Made by a program: the position numbers and the translations under genes. DNA of 64,000 nucleotides. Origin: JBLHKS01 sp047620505 (lineage in GTDB: Bacteria > Verrucomicrobiota > Verrucomicrobiia > Verrucomicrobiales > DEV007). Positions within the stretch are counted from its first letter, which is position 1; every line of letters begins with the position of its first letter. A model generated the notes under the pieces. It was not told the origin of the DNA. It was given only the letters and a program-made list of their open reading frames with translations, and did not search any database. The DNA is taken from positions 1 through 64,000 of the forward strand of contig JBLHKS010000014.1 of assembly GCA_047620505.1 (NCBI GenBank), given 5' to 3'. Positions 35,547 through 44,752 of the stretch are shown here, one piece after another.

Positions 35547-37640
35547 GTGAAAATCTCCGTCGCAATCGTCCTTTTCTCATCGCTGATTTCGCCAGCAGCT
35601 GCTGACGACGAAAAATCGGCAACGCAGATCGATGCTGCCGATCACTGGGCTTTCCAGGTTCCTCAACCGGCTCAACTGCCAGAAGTCAGCGCCGCCGCGT
35701 GGCCGCTCGATCGCTTGGATCATTTCGTTCTCGCCAAGCTCGATCAAGCCGGGCTCAAACCGGCTCCAGCCGCTGACCGACGAACCCTGATTCGTCGCGC
35801 AACGCTTGAACTAACCGGGCTCCCTCCGACTCCGGCAGAGATCGAAGCGTTCCTCGCCGACGGGAGTCCAGATCGCGAGGCCTTCGCCAAAGTCGTGGAT
35901 CGGCTGCTTGGATCTGAGGCATTTGGGATCCGCTGGGCACGACATTGGCTCGACATCGCGCGCTATGCCGAGTCGAGCGGTTACACCAGAAACATGACCT
36001 ACCCGTTGGCGTGGAAATATCGCAATTGGGTGATCAACGCGTTCAACAGCGACAAACCGTACAAGGATTTTATCCGCGAACAGATCGCTGGCGACCTGCT
36101 TCCGGCCTCAAACGACGAGCAGGTCATCGCGACTGCTTTCCTGACGATCGGTCCAAAGACTCTGAACGAAGCGGACGTCCTCCAGTTTGATTTGAACGTC
36201 GCCGACGAGCAGATCGACGCGACTTTCCGCGCGTTCCAGGCGCTGACCGTTAACTGCTCTCGTTGCCACGATCACAAATACGATCCGATCCCGGCTCGCG
36301 ATTATTACGCGCTTGCTGGGATTTTTCGGAGCTCCAGAAATCTAGCCGCGGTCTCGACAAACGTGCGTGCCGAGCATGTTGGAGCGTTTCCGCTCGGTCC
36401 AACTGGCTGGGCTCAAGTCGAAGCTTTTCAAGCCCACAAAAAGCTCGGAGACGAGGCTCAAGCTGAATACATTCTGGTGATCAAAGGGCGGCAAATGTAT
36501 CGCGATTACATCGAATCGCAGGGACTCGATTGGCAGAAAGTCGACGACCCTGACCACGCAGCGGCCGAAGAATACGTCCAAATTTATCAGCAACGAGTCA
36601 AAGACGCTCGGGCGAATCCGCCGCCTTATCCGGATGTCGTGATGGCCGTTGTTGATGGAAATTCGGTCAACTCAGAGGTCTTCGATAAGGGACTCAGAGA
36701 CAAGCCGCTCGACCGAACGCCGCGCGGAGTGCTCACGATGTTCGGATACGATTCTGCGCCGATTCCAGACAACGCGAGCGGTCGGCTCGAACTGGCAGAC
36801 TGGATTCTCGACGAACGAAATCCGCTAACGGCTCGCGTGGTCGCAAATCGTGTCTGGCATCACCTTTTCGGCATCGGTCAGGTCGAGACGGTCGACAATT
36901 TTGGCGCGCTTGGCGCGATGCCGGCGAACCAGCAGCTGCTGGACGATCTGGCGATTCGATTCACGACGGAACACGATTGGTCGCTGAAAAAACTGATCCG
37001 CTCCATCGTCCTCAGCCGAACTTACATGCTCAGCGGAGCGAACGACGATGCGGCCTTCGCAATCGATCCTGACAACCGTCTAAACTGGCGTTTCGCGCCC
37101 CAGCCGCTCGAAGGCGAAGCGGTCCGTGATTCGATTCTCGCGATCAGCGGCAAGCTCGATCCTAGCATCGTCGAGTCCTCGCAGGTCGCCGATCTGAGCG
37201 CAAAGCAGCCCAACCCGCAGCAGCGCGAAATCGGCCGCCGGGATTTCATCGTCAAAGAAATCACGGACGACGTTCCGTATCGCTCGATCTTCCTGCCATG
37301 GGCGAGGGCGGTGATGCTCGACTCGATGACCACGTTCGATGCGGCCGATCCGAACAGCGTGATCGGGGCGAGGAAGCTGACGACTTTGCCGAAGCAGGCG
37401 ATGTTTCTCATGAACGCGCCTTTCGTGATCGAAAGCGCCGAGGCAGCGGCAGATCGGGTCTTGGCGGCCGAAGATCCCGTCAGTTCCGCCTACTCAATGA
37501 TCCTCGGCCGCGAACCGGATTCCGAGGAGCGCACAGCAGTCTTGAAACTCGTCCAAGCGGCTGGCGAGGATCAAAAGCGCGCTTGGAGCCAGGTTTGCCA
37601 GACGCTTTTCTGTCTCGGCGAATTTCGAACCATTTATTGA
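35547..37640 (+). CDS. Secreted DUF1549/DUF1553 protein
   Basis: About 697 residues from the GTG at 35547, where a signal peptide begins ('MKISVAIVLFSSLISPAAAD'). The open frame extends upstream but reads antisense to the VWA gene. DUF1549 (about 45-260) has 'DRLDHFVLAKLDQAGLKPAP', 'ALELTGLPPT'-like 'ATLELTGLPPTPAEI', 'RHWLDIARYAES' and 'CSRCHDHKYDPI' with a CxxCH. DUF1553 (about 400-690) has 'PLTARVVANRVWHHLFGIG'. These planctomycete/verrucomicrobial proteins are linked to polysaccharide use and often pair with DUF1501 genes, which is absent here. Biochemical role is not established. Iterated palindromes at 35594 (AAA, signal peptide) and 36931 (QQLL). Confidence 0.9.
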   Translation: MKISVAIVLFSSLISPAAADDEKSATQIDAADHWAFQVPQPAQLPEVSAAAWPLDRLDHFVLAKLDQAGLKPAPAADRRTLIRRATLELTGLPPTPAEIEAFLADGSPDREAFAKVVDRLLGSEAFGIRWARHWLDIARYAESSGYTRNMTYPLAWKYRNWVINAFNSDKPYKDFIREQIAGDLLPASNDEQVIATAFLTIGPKTLNEADVLQFDLNVADEQIDATFRAFQALTVNCSRCHDHKYDPIPARDYYALAGIFRSSRNLAAVSTNVRAEHVGAFPLGPTGWAQVEAFQAHKKLGDEAQAEYILVIKGRQMYRDYIESQGLDWQKVDDPDHAAAEEYVQIYQQRVKDARANPPPYPDVVMAVVDGNSVNSEVFDKGLRDKPLDRTPRGVLTMFGYDSAPIPDNASGRLELADWILDERNPLTARVVANRVWHHLFGIGQVETVDNFGALGAMPANQQLLDDLAIRFTTEHDWSLKKLIRSIVLSRTYMLSGANDDAAFAIDPDNRLNWRFAPQPLEGEAVRDSILAISGKLDPSIVESSQVADLSAKQPNPQQREIGRRDFIVKEITDDVPYRSIFLPWARAVMLDSMTTFDAADPNSVIGARKLTTLPKQAMFLMNAPFVIESAEAAADRVLAAEDPVSSAYSMILGREPDSEERTAVLKLVQAAGEDQKRAWSQVCQTLFCLGEFRTIY

Positions 37641-37699
37641 TCGAGTCGATCGCCCAACGCGATTGCAATTCCGGCGGTGCGGCCTAACAATGCGCCCAA

Positions 37700-39121
37700 A
37701 TGAATTCAGGATTCGACTTCATCGCTCTGCTTGCCCAAACCGATGCCGAGGTTCCAGTAACCGAGACGCCCAGCTACGCAAGCCAACTTAAGACGTGGTT
37801 CGAGAGCTTCGACTTGCCTGACTGGATGCCCGGAGTTTTGACTTCGGCGATTCTGCTGTTGGCTCTGATTGCAGTCAGCGCGATCTTGTTTTTCATCGTT
37901 CGTCCGCTGCTTTTGCGCATCGTCAAAGTGGCCGTATCCAAAACCGAATCGACCTGGGACGACGAAATCCGCGGCCACGGAGTTTTCAGCTGGGCCAGTC
38001 ACTTCGCGCCCGGTCTTTTCATTCTGTTAGCCTCCCCGGCTCTGCTTTCTGAAACACCGTCCCTAGCCAACGTGGTAACCGGTTTCGCGCGGATTTATCT
38101 GATGATCGCGGGCTACATGTTGTTCGACTCGCTCGTGAACTTCGGCCTGGCGGTCTACCGCAAAACCGAAGCTTCAAAAGAGATTCCGATTAACGCTTTC
38201 GTCCAGGTTCTCAAGCTCATCGCGGCTCTCGTCGTTCTGATTTTGATCGTCTCCTCCCTGATCGGCCAGTCGCCGATGACTCTTTTGGGCGGCCTTGGGA
38301 TTTTTGCTTCGGTGCTGATCTTAGTTTTCAAGGACGTGATCCTTGGGTTGGTGGCCGGAATTCAGATCATTTTCAATCGGATGATCTCGGTCGGCGATTG
38401 GCTGGAGATGACGAGCCGATCCGCTGACGGCAGCGTGCTGACGATCGGTTTGACGACGGTCAAAGTTCAAAACTGGGACAACACGATCACCACGATTCCG
38501 ACCTACGCGCTGATCTCCGAGTCGTTCAAAAATTGGCGCGCAATGAGCGAATCTGGTGGGCGTCGGATCAAGCGTTCGATCATTCTGGAAACCGATTCGG
38601 TTCGATTCATCGATGAGCAGCTGCTGGCGCGTTTATCGAAGATCGCGATCCTCGGCGACTACCTCAAATCAAAGGAAAACGAGATCGAAGAGTGGAATCG
38701 AAATCTTGGAGTGGAGCTGAGCAATTCGCCTTTGGTTAACGGGCGTCGTCAGACAAATATCGGGGCTTTTCGGGCTTACGTTTTGGAATACATAAAGCGC
38801 AGTCCTGACATCCACCAGGAGGGGATGACCTTGCTGGTCAGGCAGCTGACGGCGACGGAAAAGGGGATTCCGATCGAGGTCTATTGTTTCACGAAAACTA
38901 CGGCTTGGAACGATTACGAAGGAATTCAGGGAGACCTTTTTGATCACTTTTACGCGGCGGCCCCAGAGTTTGATCTACACGTCTTCAAAGCCCCGAGCGG
39001 TCGGGATTATCGAATCGGTTTCGAATCCATGAAGGCGAAGCCTGCGGCTAAGAAAGCTGCGGTCAAGCGGGCTCCCGCGAAGAAAAAGACGGTCAAAAAG
39101 TCCGCCACGCGAAAGTCCTGA
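37700..39121 (+). CDS. MscS-family mechanosensitive channel with Lys/Ala-rich tail
   Basis: 473 residues. Membrane helices lie at about 50-72, 100-125, 135-155, 170-195 and the pore-lining helix region about 200-225 ('MTLLGGLGIFASVLILVFKD'). The MscS beta-domain follows ('MISVGDWLEM...VLTIGLTTVKVQNWDNTITTI', given in part). The channel would release solutes under hypo-osmotic stress, in the inner membrane. The last about 27 residues ('KAKPAAKKAAVKRAPAKKK' onward) resemble a histone-H1-like basic tail, unusual for MscS. It ends next to the convergent rhomboid gene with no gap. Iterated palindrome at 38616 (EQLL). Confidence 0.9.
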   Translation: MNSGFDFIALLAQTDAEVPVTETPSYASQLKTWFESFDLPDWMPGVLTSAILLLALIAVSAILFFIVRPLLLRIVKVAVSKTESTWDDEIRGHGVFSWASHFAPGLFILLASPALLSETPSLANVVTGFARIYLMIAGYMLFDSLVNFGLAVYRKTEASKEIPINAFVQVLKLIAALVVLILIVSSLIGQSPMTLLGGLGIFASVLILVFKDVILGLVAGIQIIFNRMISVGDWLEMTSRSADGSVLTIGLTTVKVQNWDNTITTIPTYALISESFKNWRAMSESGGRRIKRSIILETDSVRFIDEQLLARLSKIAILGDYLKSKENEIEEWNRNLGVELSNSPLVNGRRQTNIGAFRAYVLEYIKRSPDIHQEGMTLLVRQLTATEKGIPIEVYCFTKTTAWNDYEGIQGDLFDHFYAAAPEFDLHVFKAPSGRDYRIGFESMKAKPAAKKAAVKRAPAKKKTVKKSATRKS

Positions 39122-40375
39122 TTACGGCTTTCCGCCAAAATCCTCGCTCGCTTGTTCGAGGATTTTTTTCTCCTCATCGGTCAGCGCGCTGATTCCTTCC
39201 CGATTGATCTTGTCGAGGATCTCATTGTAATCGGGCGGCTCGTCCGTGAACTGAGTTTCGATGACTTTGGAGTCTCCGTCGCGAGTTTTGTAGGGTCGGC
39301 CGCGAGACTCGCCCTTGCCTTTCCTTCTCGAAGTTGAGGTCGACGTTGTCTGCGAATGCTGAGCCTGACTGGTCTGACCTCGACCGACAAAAACTCGGCC
39401 TAACCCGAGACCACAGATCGCTCCGGCTGCGTTTGCGAGCCAACCGATTCCGACGCCCGGAAAGATCAAGCCGAGCCCGAAAAGGCCGACGTTGATCACA
39501 ATCCAGAGGTTCGCCAGCTTGCGAAGGCCAGTCTGAAGTTGAAGAAAGAGGAAGACGCGAGCGCTGATGCTCTGGGTCGGCATGCTCATCGCGAGGTATC
39601 CGAAAAGCGCGGAAACGGACGCGAGTGCGCCGAGGTGATCGAGCAGGATTGCGCTTGTCGCTTCTGGAATGATCAACTGCGCCGCAAGGATCGGCAAGGC
39701 ACCGGCAGCGCCGCCTAAAATGTAGATGAGGATGAAGGAAATCGATCCGACTCGACCAACGACGAAACGTCCGAGAATATAGATTCCGATTAGGCTGATC
39801 GCCAGGCTGAAGACGGTCGCGTTGACGAATTGATGACTGAGTAAAGTCCAGAATTTGCCATTCTCGAGCGCTTCGACGGAGACGCCGCCAGTTCGCTGGA
39901 TTCTTTGCCGCCACGCGTCAATTTTGGCCAGATTCCGCGCGAAAGCGGCCTGTGCCTCGCTTTCAGAACCGGAATAAACTGGCTCAAGATAACGTTTTCG
40001 AATTTGAGCGTTGTTCCTGTTAATCTTCGTGTTCTCGCGATTGATCTCAGCGATTTCTTCGGAAGGCGCCTTCTTCGGGATTGGTTTCAGAGACTGAAGT
40101 TCAACTGGAGGACCCATGCCTTCGCTCAGGGCGAACTTGATGATCTGCGACTTGAGACTCGGCGTCGCGTCCAGAGGGACGAAGTAGGTGAACTGACCTT
40201 CTGGATATTTGTAACCCCATGAATCCTCAGCCCGGAAAGCCGTTTGGAGGACGAACACAGCTAAATTCGCCGTGAGGAAAAGCCAGATCACCGCCGGAGC
40301 AGAGATTTTACCGGGCGACCAACTGGGCGGCGTTCCGGCTTCGGCTTGAGTGTAATCTCGATCGTAAATTCCCAT
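39122..40375 (-). CDS. Rhomboid-fold protein lacking catalytic residues (pseudoprotease)
   Basis: 417 residues from the ATG at 40375, chosen because the N-terminus 'MGIYDRDY' matches that of the neighbouring rhomboid; an ATG four codons earlier exists. Rhomboid membrane core at about 190-320. The position of the Ser motif GASG reads 'HLGALASVSALFG', and the His position reads 'GWLANAAGAICG' rather than 'GWFAHAGG'. Both catalytic residues are therefore missing. A large periplasmic insert with charged 'EINRENTKINRNNAQI' sits after the first helix. The C-terminus carries the same motif as its neighbour ('LDKINREGISALTDEEK'). Likely an iRhom-like regulator or chaperone for membrane substrates. 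It is 24 bases downstream of the active paralogue, same strand. Confidence 0.88.
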   Translation of the reverse strand: MGIYDRDYTQAEAGTPPSWSPGKISAPAVIWLFLTANLAVFVLQTAFRAEDSWGYKYPEGQFTYFVPLDATPSLKSQIIKFALSEGMGPPVELQSLKPIPKKAPSEEIAEINRENTKINRNNAQIRKRYLEPVYSGSESEAQAAFARNLAKIDAWRQRIQRTGGVSVEALENGKFWTLLSHQFVNATVFSLAISLIGIYILGRFVVGRVGSISFILIYILGGAAGALPILAAQLIIPEATSAILLDHLGALASVSALFGYLAMSMPTQSISARVFLFLQLQTGLRKLANLWIVINVGLFGLGLIFPGVGIGWLANAAGAICGLGLGRVFVGRGQTSQAQHSQTTSTSTSRRKGKGESRGRPYKTRDGDSKVIETQFTDEPPDYNEILDKINREGISALTDEEKKILEQASEDFGGKP

Positions 40376-40399
40376 CGTTTTCTTCAATCAATCGATCAA

Positions 40400-41284
40400 T
40401 TAATCAGCAGCTGCTGGTCCGCCTTTCTGTTCAGCGGCATCGCTGAGAATCTGCTTTTCCTTGTCCGTCAGCGAGCTGATACCTTCTCGGTTGATCTTGT
40501 CGAGGACGGCGTTGTAAGCGGGTTCCGGGCTTTGCCCAAAATCTCCAGGAACAATTTTCGAACCAGCAGAACTGGACTTCTCCCGGCGAGGCTTCGGTCG
40601 CTTCGGGCCGCGATTTGGTCGGAAAAATTTCCCCTGAAACATGCCCCAAACCGTTCCTCCCGCATGGGCGAACCAACCGACCGCGATTGTTGGGTAAAAA
40701 ATGCTAACGACTCCCAGCACGACGTTGATGATTAGCCACCAGAGTCCGAAAGTGAAAACCCTTCCGCTTACGGGGATGATGAACATCAGAAGAACCGAAA
40801 TTCGCAGATTCGGCATGGCTAATGCCCATAAGCCGAGAAGCGCGGAAACTGAACCGGAGGCACCGATGAGGGCAGCGTCCACCCCGGAGAGGTTTTGAAT
40901 CCCAAGCTCAGCCAGGCCCGAGATGATTCCTCCAATGAAATAAGCCGCAAGAAATTGTTTCGTACCGACCAAGCGCACGATTTGAGATCCGACGAAAAAC
41001 AGCATGAGCATGTTGCACAGGATATGAAAAAGGCCTGGAGCGTGGACGAACTGATACGTCAGGAGCTGATGCAGTTTCCAAGCCTTGAGACCCGAGGCCG
41101 TGAGCGCTCCGTCAGGCGTCCTCTGATAACTGTCCATTTGCGAAAGATGAACGACCGCGTTGATCCCGATGATGATCCAGATCGCCATCATTCCATTCAT
41201 CTTGAACGGCAGGCCTGAATTTCCTCCTCCGCCGTAGGAAGGCGGCGGGGAATCTCGCATATATTCTCGATCGTAAATGCCCAT
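40400..41284 (-). CDS. Rhomboid intramembrane serine protease
   Basis: About 294 residues from the ATG at 41284 ('MGIYDREYMRDSPPPS'); the longer frame upstream is out of character. Six-helix rhomboid core with catalytic Ser in 'LIGASGSVSALLG' and His in 'VGWFAHAGGTVWG'. It cleaves membrane proteins within or near their transmembrane segments. C-terminal cytoplasmic motif 'LDKINREGISSLTDKEK' (DUF6576-like) is shared with the inactive paralogue that follows it, implying a functional pair. The iterated palindrome at 40406-40415 encodes the last residues (PAAAD). Confidence 0.92.
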   Translation of the reverse strand: MGIYDREYMRDSPPPSYGGGGNSGLPFKMNGMMAIWIIIGINAVVHLSQMDSYQRTPDGALTASGLKAWKLHQLLTYQFVHAPGLFHILCNMLMLFFVGSQIVRLVGTKQFLAAYFIGGIISGLAELGIQNLSGVDAALIGASGSVSALLGLWALAMPNLRISVLLMFIIPVSGRVFTFGLWWLIINVVLGVVSIFYPTIAVGWFAHAGGTVWGMFQGKFFRPNRGPKRPKPRREKSSSAGSKIVPGDFGQSPEPAYNAVLDKINREGISSLTDKEKQILSDAAEQKGGPAAAD

Positions 41285-41367
41285 TTCTGTCTGACTAAAG
41301 AGGCCGCCAACCTGGCACTTGCGCTCTGGATTGCCAGGGTTCGTTTTGTGCGCCGCTGCCCGATTGG

Positions 41368-42393
41368 TCAGTCGCGAAGCGAGATTCGCCGACCTTCTTT
41401 TGCCGATTTCAGACCGGCCTCGAGGATCTCCTGAGCGTTGCGGCCGTGAACGGGATCGCAAAGCGGATGGATCGGTCCTCCGCCTCCGATTAACCAGAGA
41501 AAATGCGCCGGAGCCGAACGCAGATGCGCCGGAGATTCGGGCACGTCGACGTTATAGCCGTCCGGCCTCTGCTCATCAGCCAGGAGCACGCCTCCGCCAT
41601 CGCGCGGCTCGACCATGATCGTTCCCCATTCGCCAAAAATCGTCGTCTGGTAAGCCGTCAGCTTGCCGATTTGCGTCCAGGAAGCCTCGGAAACTGCGAT
41701 CGAATTCGGGTACTTCAAAATCAACAGCGCGTTGTCCTCGACCTCGATCCCGGACTTGCACAGGATGCCGGTTTCGCCGGTTACCTCGTCAGGCAGGCCA
41801 AGAATCGTGCTCGTCAGATTCGCGCCGTAGCAGCAATAATCCATCAGCGCGCCACCGCCATTTTCCACCGGATCGTAAAGCCAATCGCAAAAATGTTGCG
41901 AGCAGCCAAGCTCCTTCGGCCCCTCGTGCGCGGCGCGGTAGCGAACTTGCCAGACACGACCGATTTCGGCGTCTTTGATGAGCTTGAGCGCGTGCTGCAT
42001 CTGCGGCCACCAGGCAAATGGCCAGTTGATCATCAATTTCACGCCGGACTCGTTCGCCGCCGCCAGCAGTCGCTCGGCTCCCGCGAGATCGGCCGCCATC
42101 GGTTTTTCGATCATCACGTGTTTGCCGGCTTTTGCGGCTTTCGTCGCGATTTCCGCGCCGGTCCGATTGCTGCCGTAGACGAAAACGGCGTCGATGTCGT
42201 CTCGCTCGATCACGGCGTCGTACGAGTCCGAAGTCTCGCAGCCAAAATCGCGAGCAACTTTATCTCGGAGCTCTTGAGCCGGATCCGCCGCAACCAGCAG
42301 CTGCTGACCCGCAAGCGGTTGAAGCGCGGAGAGTTCGCCCCAGATGTGGTCGTGGCTGAGGCCGAGAATGCCGATTCGGATGGTGTCGCTCAT
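41368..42393 (-). CDS. Gfo/Idh/MocA-family oxidoreductase
   Basis: 341 residues, NAD(P)-dependent sugar or inositol dehydrogenase family. Dinucleotide fold at the N-terminus 'IRIGILGLSHDHIWG', the EKP signature in 'HVMIEKPMAADLAGAERL' (about 96-113), and a typical C-terminal domain ('GGGALMDYCCYGAN'). Substrate unknown; the family is expanded in Verrucomicrobiota for carbohydrate breakdown. Iterated palindrome at 42296 (QQLL). Confidence 0.88.
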   Translation of the reverse strand: MSDTIRIGILGLSHDHIWGELSALQPLAGQQLLVAADPAQELRDKVARDFGCETSDSYDAVIERDDIDAVFVYGSNRTGAEIATKAAKAGKHVMIEKPMAADLAGAERLLAAANESGVKLMINWPFAWWPQMQHALKLIKDAEIGRVWQVRYRAAHEGPKELGCSQHFCDWLYDPVENGGGALMDYCCYGANLTSTILGLPDEVTGETGILCKSGIEVEDNALLILKYPNSIAVSEASWTQIGKLTAYQTTIFGEWGTIMVEPRDGGGVLLADEQRPDGYNVDVPESPAHLRSAPAHFLWLIGGGGPIHPLCDPVHGRNAQEILEAGLKSAKEGRRISLRD

Positions 42394-42442
42394 GATTCAG
42401 AAAATCGTATTGGATTGAAGGGTGGACGTGATGGGCTGTCGA

Positions 42443-44059
42443 TCAGAATTCCTCTCCGCGATCGTAAACTTCGTAATTTTGCTTTCCCCACTTGAACTCG
42501 CCGGTTTTCTCAGCGTTTTCCAAAACAGCCCTAACGTCGGGCTTCGTCTTATCTTTTCGATCCTTCGGACGAATCACGAGATAGCGGAATTTGCCTTCGA
42601 GTGTGCGAAGAGTTTTGGAGTCAGGGACTTCGACTCGTGGATTCCTGACGTAGTACAAAAACGGAAGGTACTTCGTATCAAAAAACACGATCCGCCCATC
42701 TGTTTCAGGCGCGGCTTGCTCAACGAGTTTCGCAGCAGGGCGAAAAAACTCGTCTGCTCGGAAAATCGGACCGGCGAGAATGTGAAAAGCGAAAATCAAG
42801 GCGATCAGCGAGACCGTGGTTCCGATCAGCGGATGAGGGCCGGTGACTTTGAGATTGTAGCCGAGGGCGACCAGCGCAAAGCCGCAAGCCGCAGCTGTTC
42901 CGCCAATCGAAGCGGGGAGGCCAAACTTCGGAGCTACGAACAAAATGATCACAGCGGCGAGGATCCCGATCGTCGGCAGCGCGACGTTTCCGACTCGCCA
43001 CCAGCCTTCGACTTTCGCTATCGATTTGCGATCGATCCTGCCAATCAAATCGACTAACAAAACCGCAATCATCGGGAAAAGTGGCTGAGCGTATCGCGGT
43101 AGGCCTTCCGGCGCGAGGAGCACGATCGCGTAGCCGATGAGGATGCCGGTTTGGCTCCCGCGAATCACGCAAGTCCAGCGATCGGTGTGTTCGGCGGTCT
43201 TCAGTTCAGCGCGAGTTTTGATCCATGCCCAGATTAAAATCGGGGTCCAGGGAAGGAAATCCGCGAGAACCTGGACAGGCCGGATCGCCCACCGGCCCCA
43301 ATCGAGGTTAGCCGGGAAAATCCGCGCCAGCAGCTGCTGGCTCCAGACTCCAGAGGAAGCTCCGGCGTCCTGGACTCGCGACAGGTTCAGCCATGCCCAA
43401 GGCGCAAAAACTGCGATCATGAGGACGATCCCAAGCAGGTGCGCCGGGGAAATCAGTTCTTTGATTCGGCGAGCCCGGATCAGCGTGGCGACGACGACCG
43501 GGTAGAAAAACAGAAGATGAATTGGCCCCTTCGCGAGCAAGCCGACGCCGAGAACGAGCCACGGAATCGTCCACGCAAGCCAGTTCCGTCCCTCAGCCCA
43601 CCAGCGCGCCCAGAGAACGAACGCGATCCCGGTTTGAGCGACGTACATCGCTTCGATCTCGGCCATCCGGCCTTTGTCGAGCATGGCGATCGTGGTCAGC
43701 ATGAAAAGCGGAACGCAGGCCGCGCGCCAGACGCCGAGCCGCGGCGAAAGCGCCCAGGCTGCGACGACGCCGAACGCCAGCAACCACAACACCGAAGGCA
43801 GGCGAGCGCTGAATTCGTTATCAACGCCGGTTAGGACGATCGCGCTCGCGATGGACCAATTGATGAGCGGCGGCTTGCGGCTGTACTCTTCGCCAGCGAT
43901 CCGCGGGACGATCCAATCGCCGTTTTCAAGCATCGTGCGCGCAGGCAGAATCCGGCGAGCCTCTTCGCCATGGATCTCCCGGGAGCCGAGGTAAGGCAGG
44001 TAGAGACCCGCCCAAACAACGACGATGAGGGCTATCGCGTGCCAGAGTTTCATGCGCAT
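42443..44059 (-). CDS. ArnT/PMT-family membrane glycosyltransferase
   Basis: About 538 residues from the ATG at 44059 or 44053 ('MKLWHAIALIVVVW'); a longer upstream frame is not credible. Multiple membrane helices and the N-terminal 'YLPYLGSREIHGEEARRILP' loop with acidic residues match glycosyltransferase family 83/39 enzymes such as ArnT, which transfer sugars from undecaprenyl phosphate. 'GDWIVPRIAGEEYSRKPPL' is the second conserved loop. Acceptor may be lipid A, protein or another envelope molecule. It is divergent from the SanA-like gene. Iterated palindrome at 43329 (QQLL). Confidence 0.87.
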   Translation of the reverse strand: MRMKLWHAIALIVVVWAGLYLPYLGSREIHGEEARRILPARTMLENGDWIVPRIAGEEYSRKPPLINWSIASAIVLTGVDNEFSARLPSVLWLLAFGVVAAWALSPRLGVWRAACVPLFMLTTIAMLDKGRMAEIEAMYVAQTGIAFVLWARWWAEGRNWLAWTIPWLVLGVGLLAKGPIHLLFFYPVVVATLIRARRIKELISPAHLLGIVLMIAVFAPWAWLNLSRVQDAGASSGVWSQQLLARIFPANLDWGRWAIRPVQVLADFLPWTPILIWAWIKTRAELKTAEHTDRWTCVIRGSQTGILIGYAIVLLAPEGLPRYAQPLFPMIAVLLVDLIGRIDRKSIAKVEGWWRVGNVALPTIGILAAVIILFVAPKFGLPASIGGTAAACGFALVALGYNLKVTGPHPLIGTTVSLIALIFAFHILAGPIFRADEFFRPAAKLVEQAAPETDGRIVFFDTKYLPFLYYVRNPRVEVPDSKTLRTLEGKFRYLVIRPKDRKDKTKPDVRAVLENAEKTGEFKWGKQNYEVYDRGEEF

Positions 44060-44163
44060 GGGCGGCCTACCTTGGCCAGATTGAGCCGGGCGTCCAGCGC
44101 AGAGGCAGAGTTGTGCGTTTGCGATTTTCGAAAGACGGTCTGCGACTCTTTCGTATCGGACCC

Positions 44164-44736
44164 ATGCCAAAAAATCGCGCAATTCGATGGAGTTTGTTCG
44201 GGCTTCTCACGATCAGCCTCGCCACGCTGACCTGGATCCTCGTCGATGGCTTGAACGACGACCGAGGTTCGAGCGAAATCGGAGTGATTCTTGGTGGGAA
44301 AGTCTACCCGAGTGGAGTCGTTTCGGACTACCTCGCTGCGCGTCTCGATCACGGCCAGAAGCTCTTCAGCGAGGGCCGCGTTCAGCAGCTGCTGGTCAGC
44401 GGGGGAGTCGGAAAGGAAGGGCATGACGAGGCAGTTGTGATGCGCGATTATCTCGTCGGAAAAGGTGTCCCGAGCGATCGGATCATTGTCGATTCCAACG
44501 GCGTCAACACGCGCAAGACCGCCGAATTTGCGGCTGTGGAATTGGCGAAGCTGGAGGCCGATTCGGTTGTCGTGATTTCCCAATATTTTCACATAGCCAG
44601 GTGCAAACTCGCCTTCAGCCAGGCCGGAATCGGCGAAGTCAGCGGCAGCGCACCCTGGTATTTTCAATGGCGCGATCTGTTTTCCGCGCCTCGTGAAGTC
44701 GTTGGAATCTGGGCCTACCTCCTTCGGCTTCGATGA
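44164..44736 (+). CDS. YdcF/SanA-like DUF218 membrane protein
   Basis: About 190 residues from the ATG at 44164 ('MPKNRAIRWSLFG'); the upstream TTG at 44113 is less likely. An N-terminal membrane anchor is followed by the DUF218 domain: 'IGVILGGKVYPSGVVSDYLA', 'LLVSGGVGKEGHDEAVVMRD', 'DSNGVNTRKTAEFA' and 'VVVISQYFHIARC'. The family includes SanA, linked to envelope barrier function; enzymology is not settled. It converges with the Roco gene 16 bases away. Iterated palindrome at 44384 (QQLL). Confidence 0.85.
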   Translation: MPKNRAIRWSLFGLLTISLATLTWILVDGLNDDRGSSEIGVILGGKVYPSGVVSDYLAARLDHGQKLFSEGRVQQLLVSGGVGKEGHDEAVVMRDYLVGKGVPSDRIIVDSNGVNTRKTAEFAAVELAKLEADSVVVISQYFHIARCKLAFSQAGIGEVSGSAPWYFQWRDLFSAPREVVGIWAYLLRLR

Positions 44737-44752
44737 GGCTGCGTTCTGCGAA

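Noticed and set aside
41319..42495. Long plus-strand open frames across the Gfo/Idh gene, and similar ones over the sulfatases and the LRR protein
   Set aside because: Antisense shadows of well-supported genes, with no family features.
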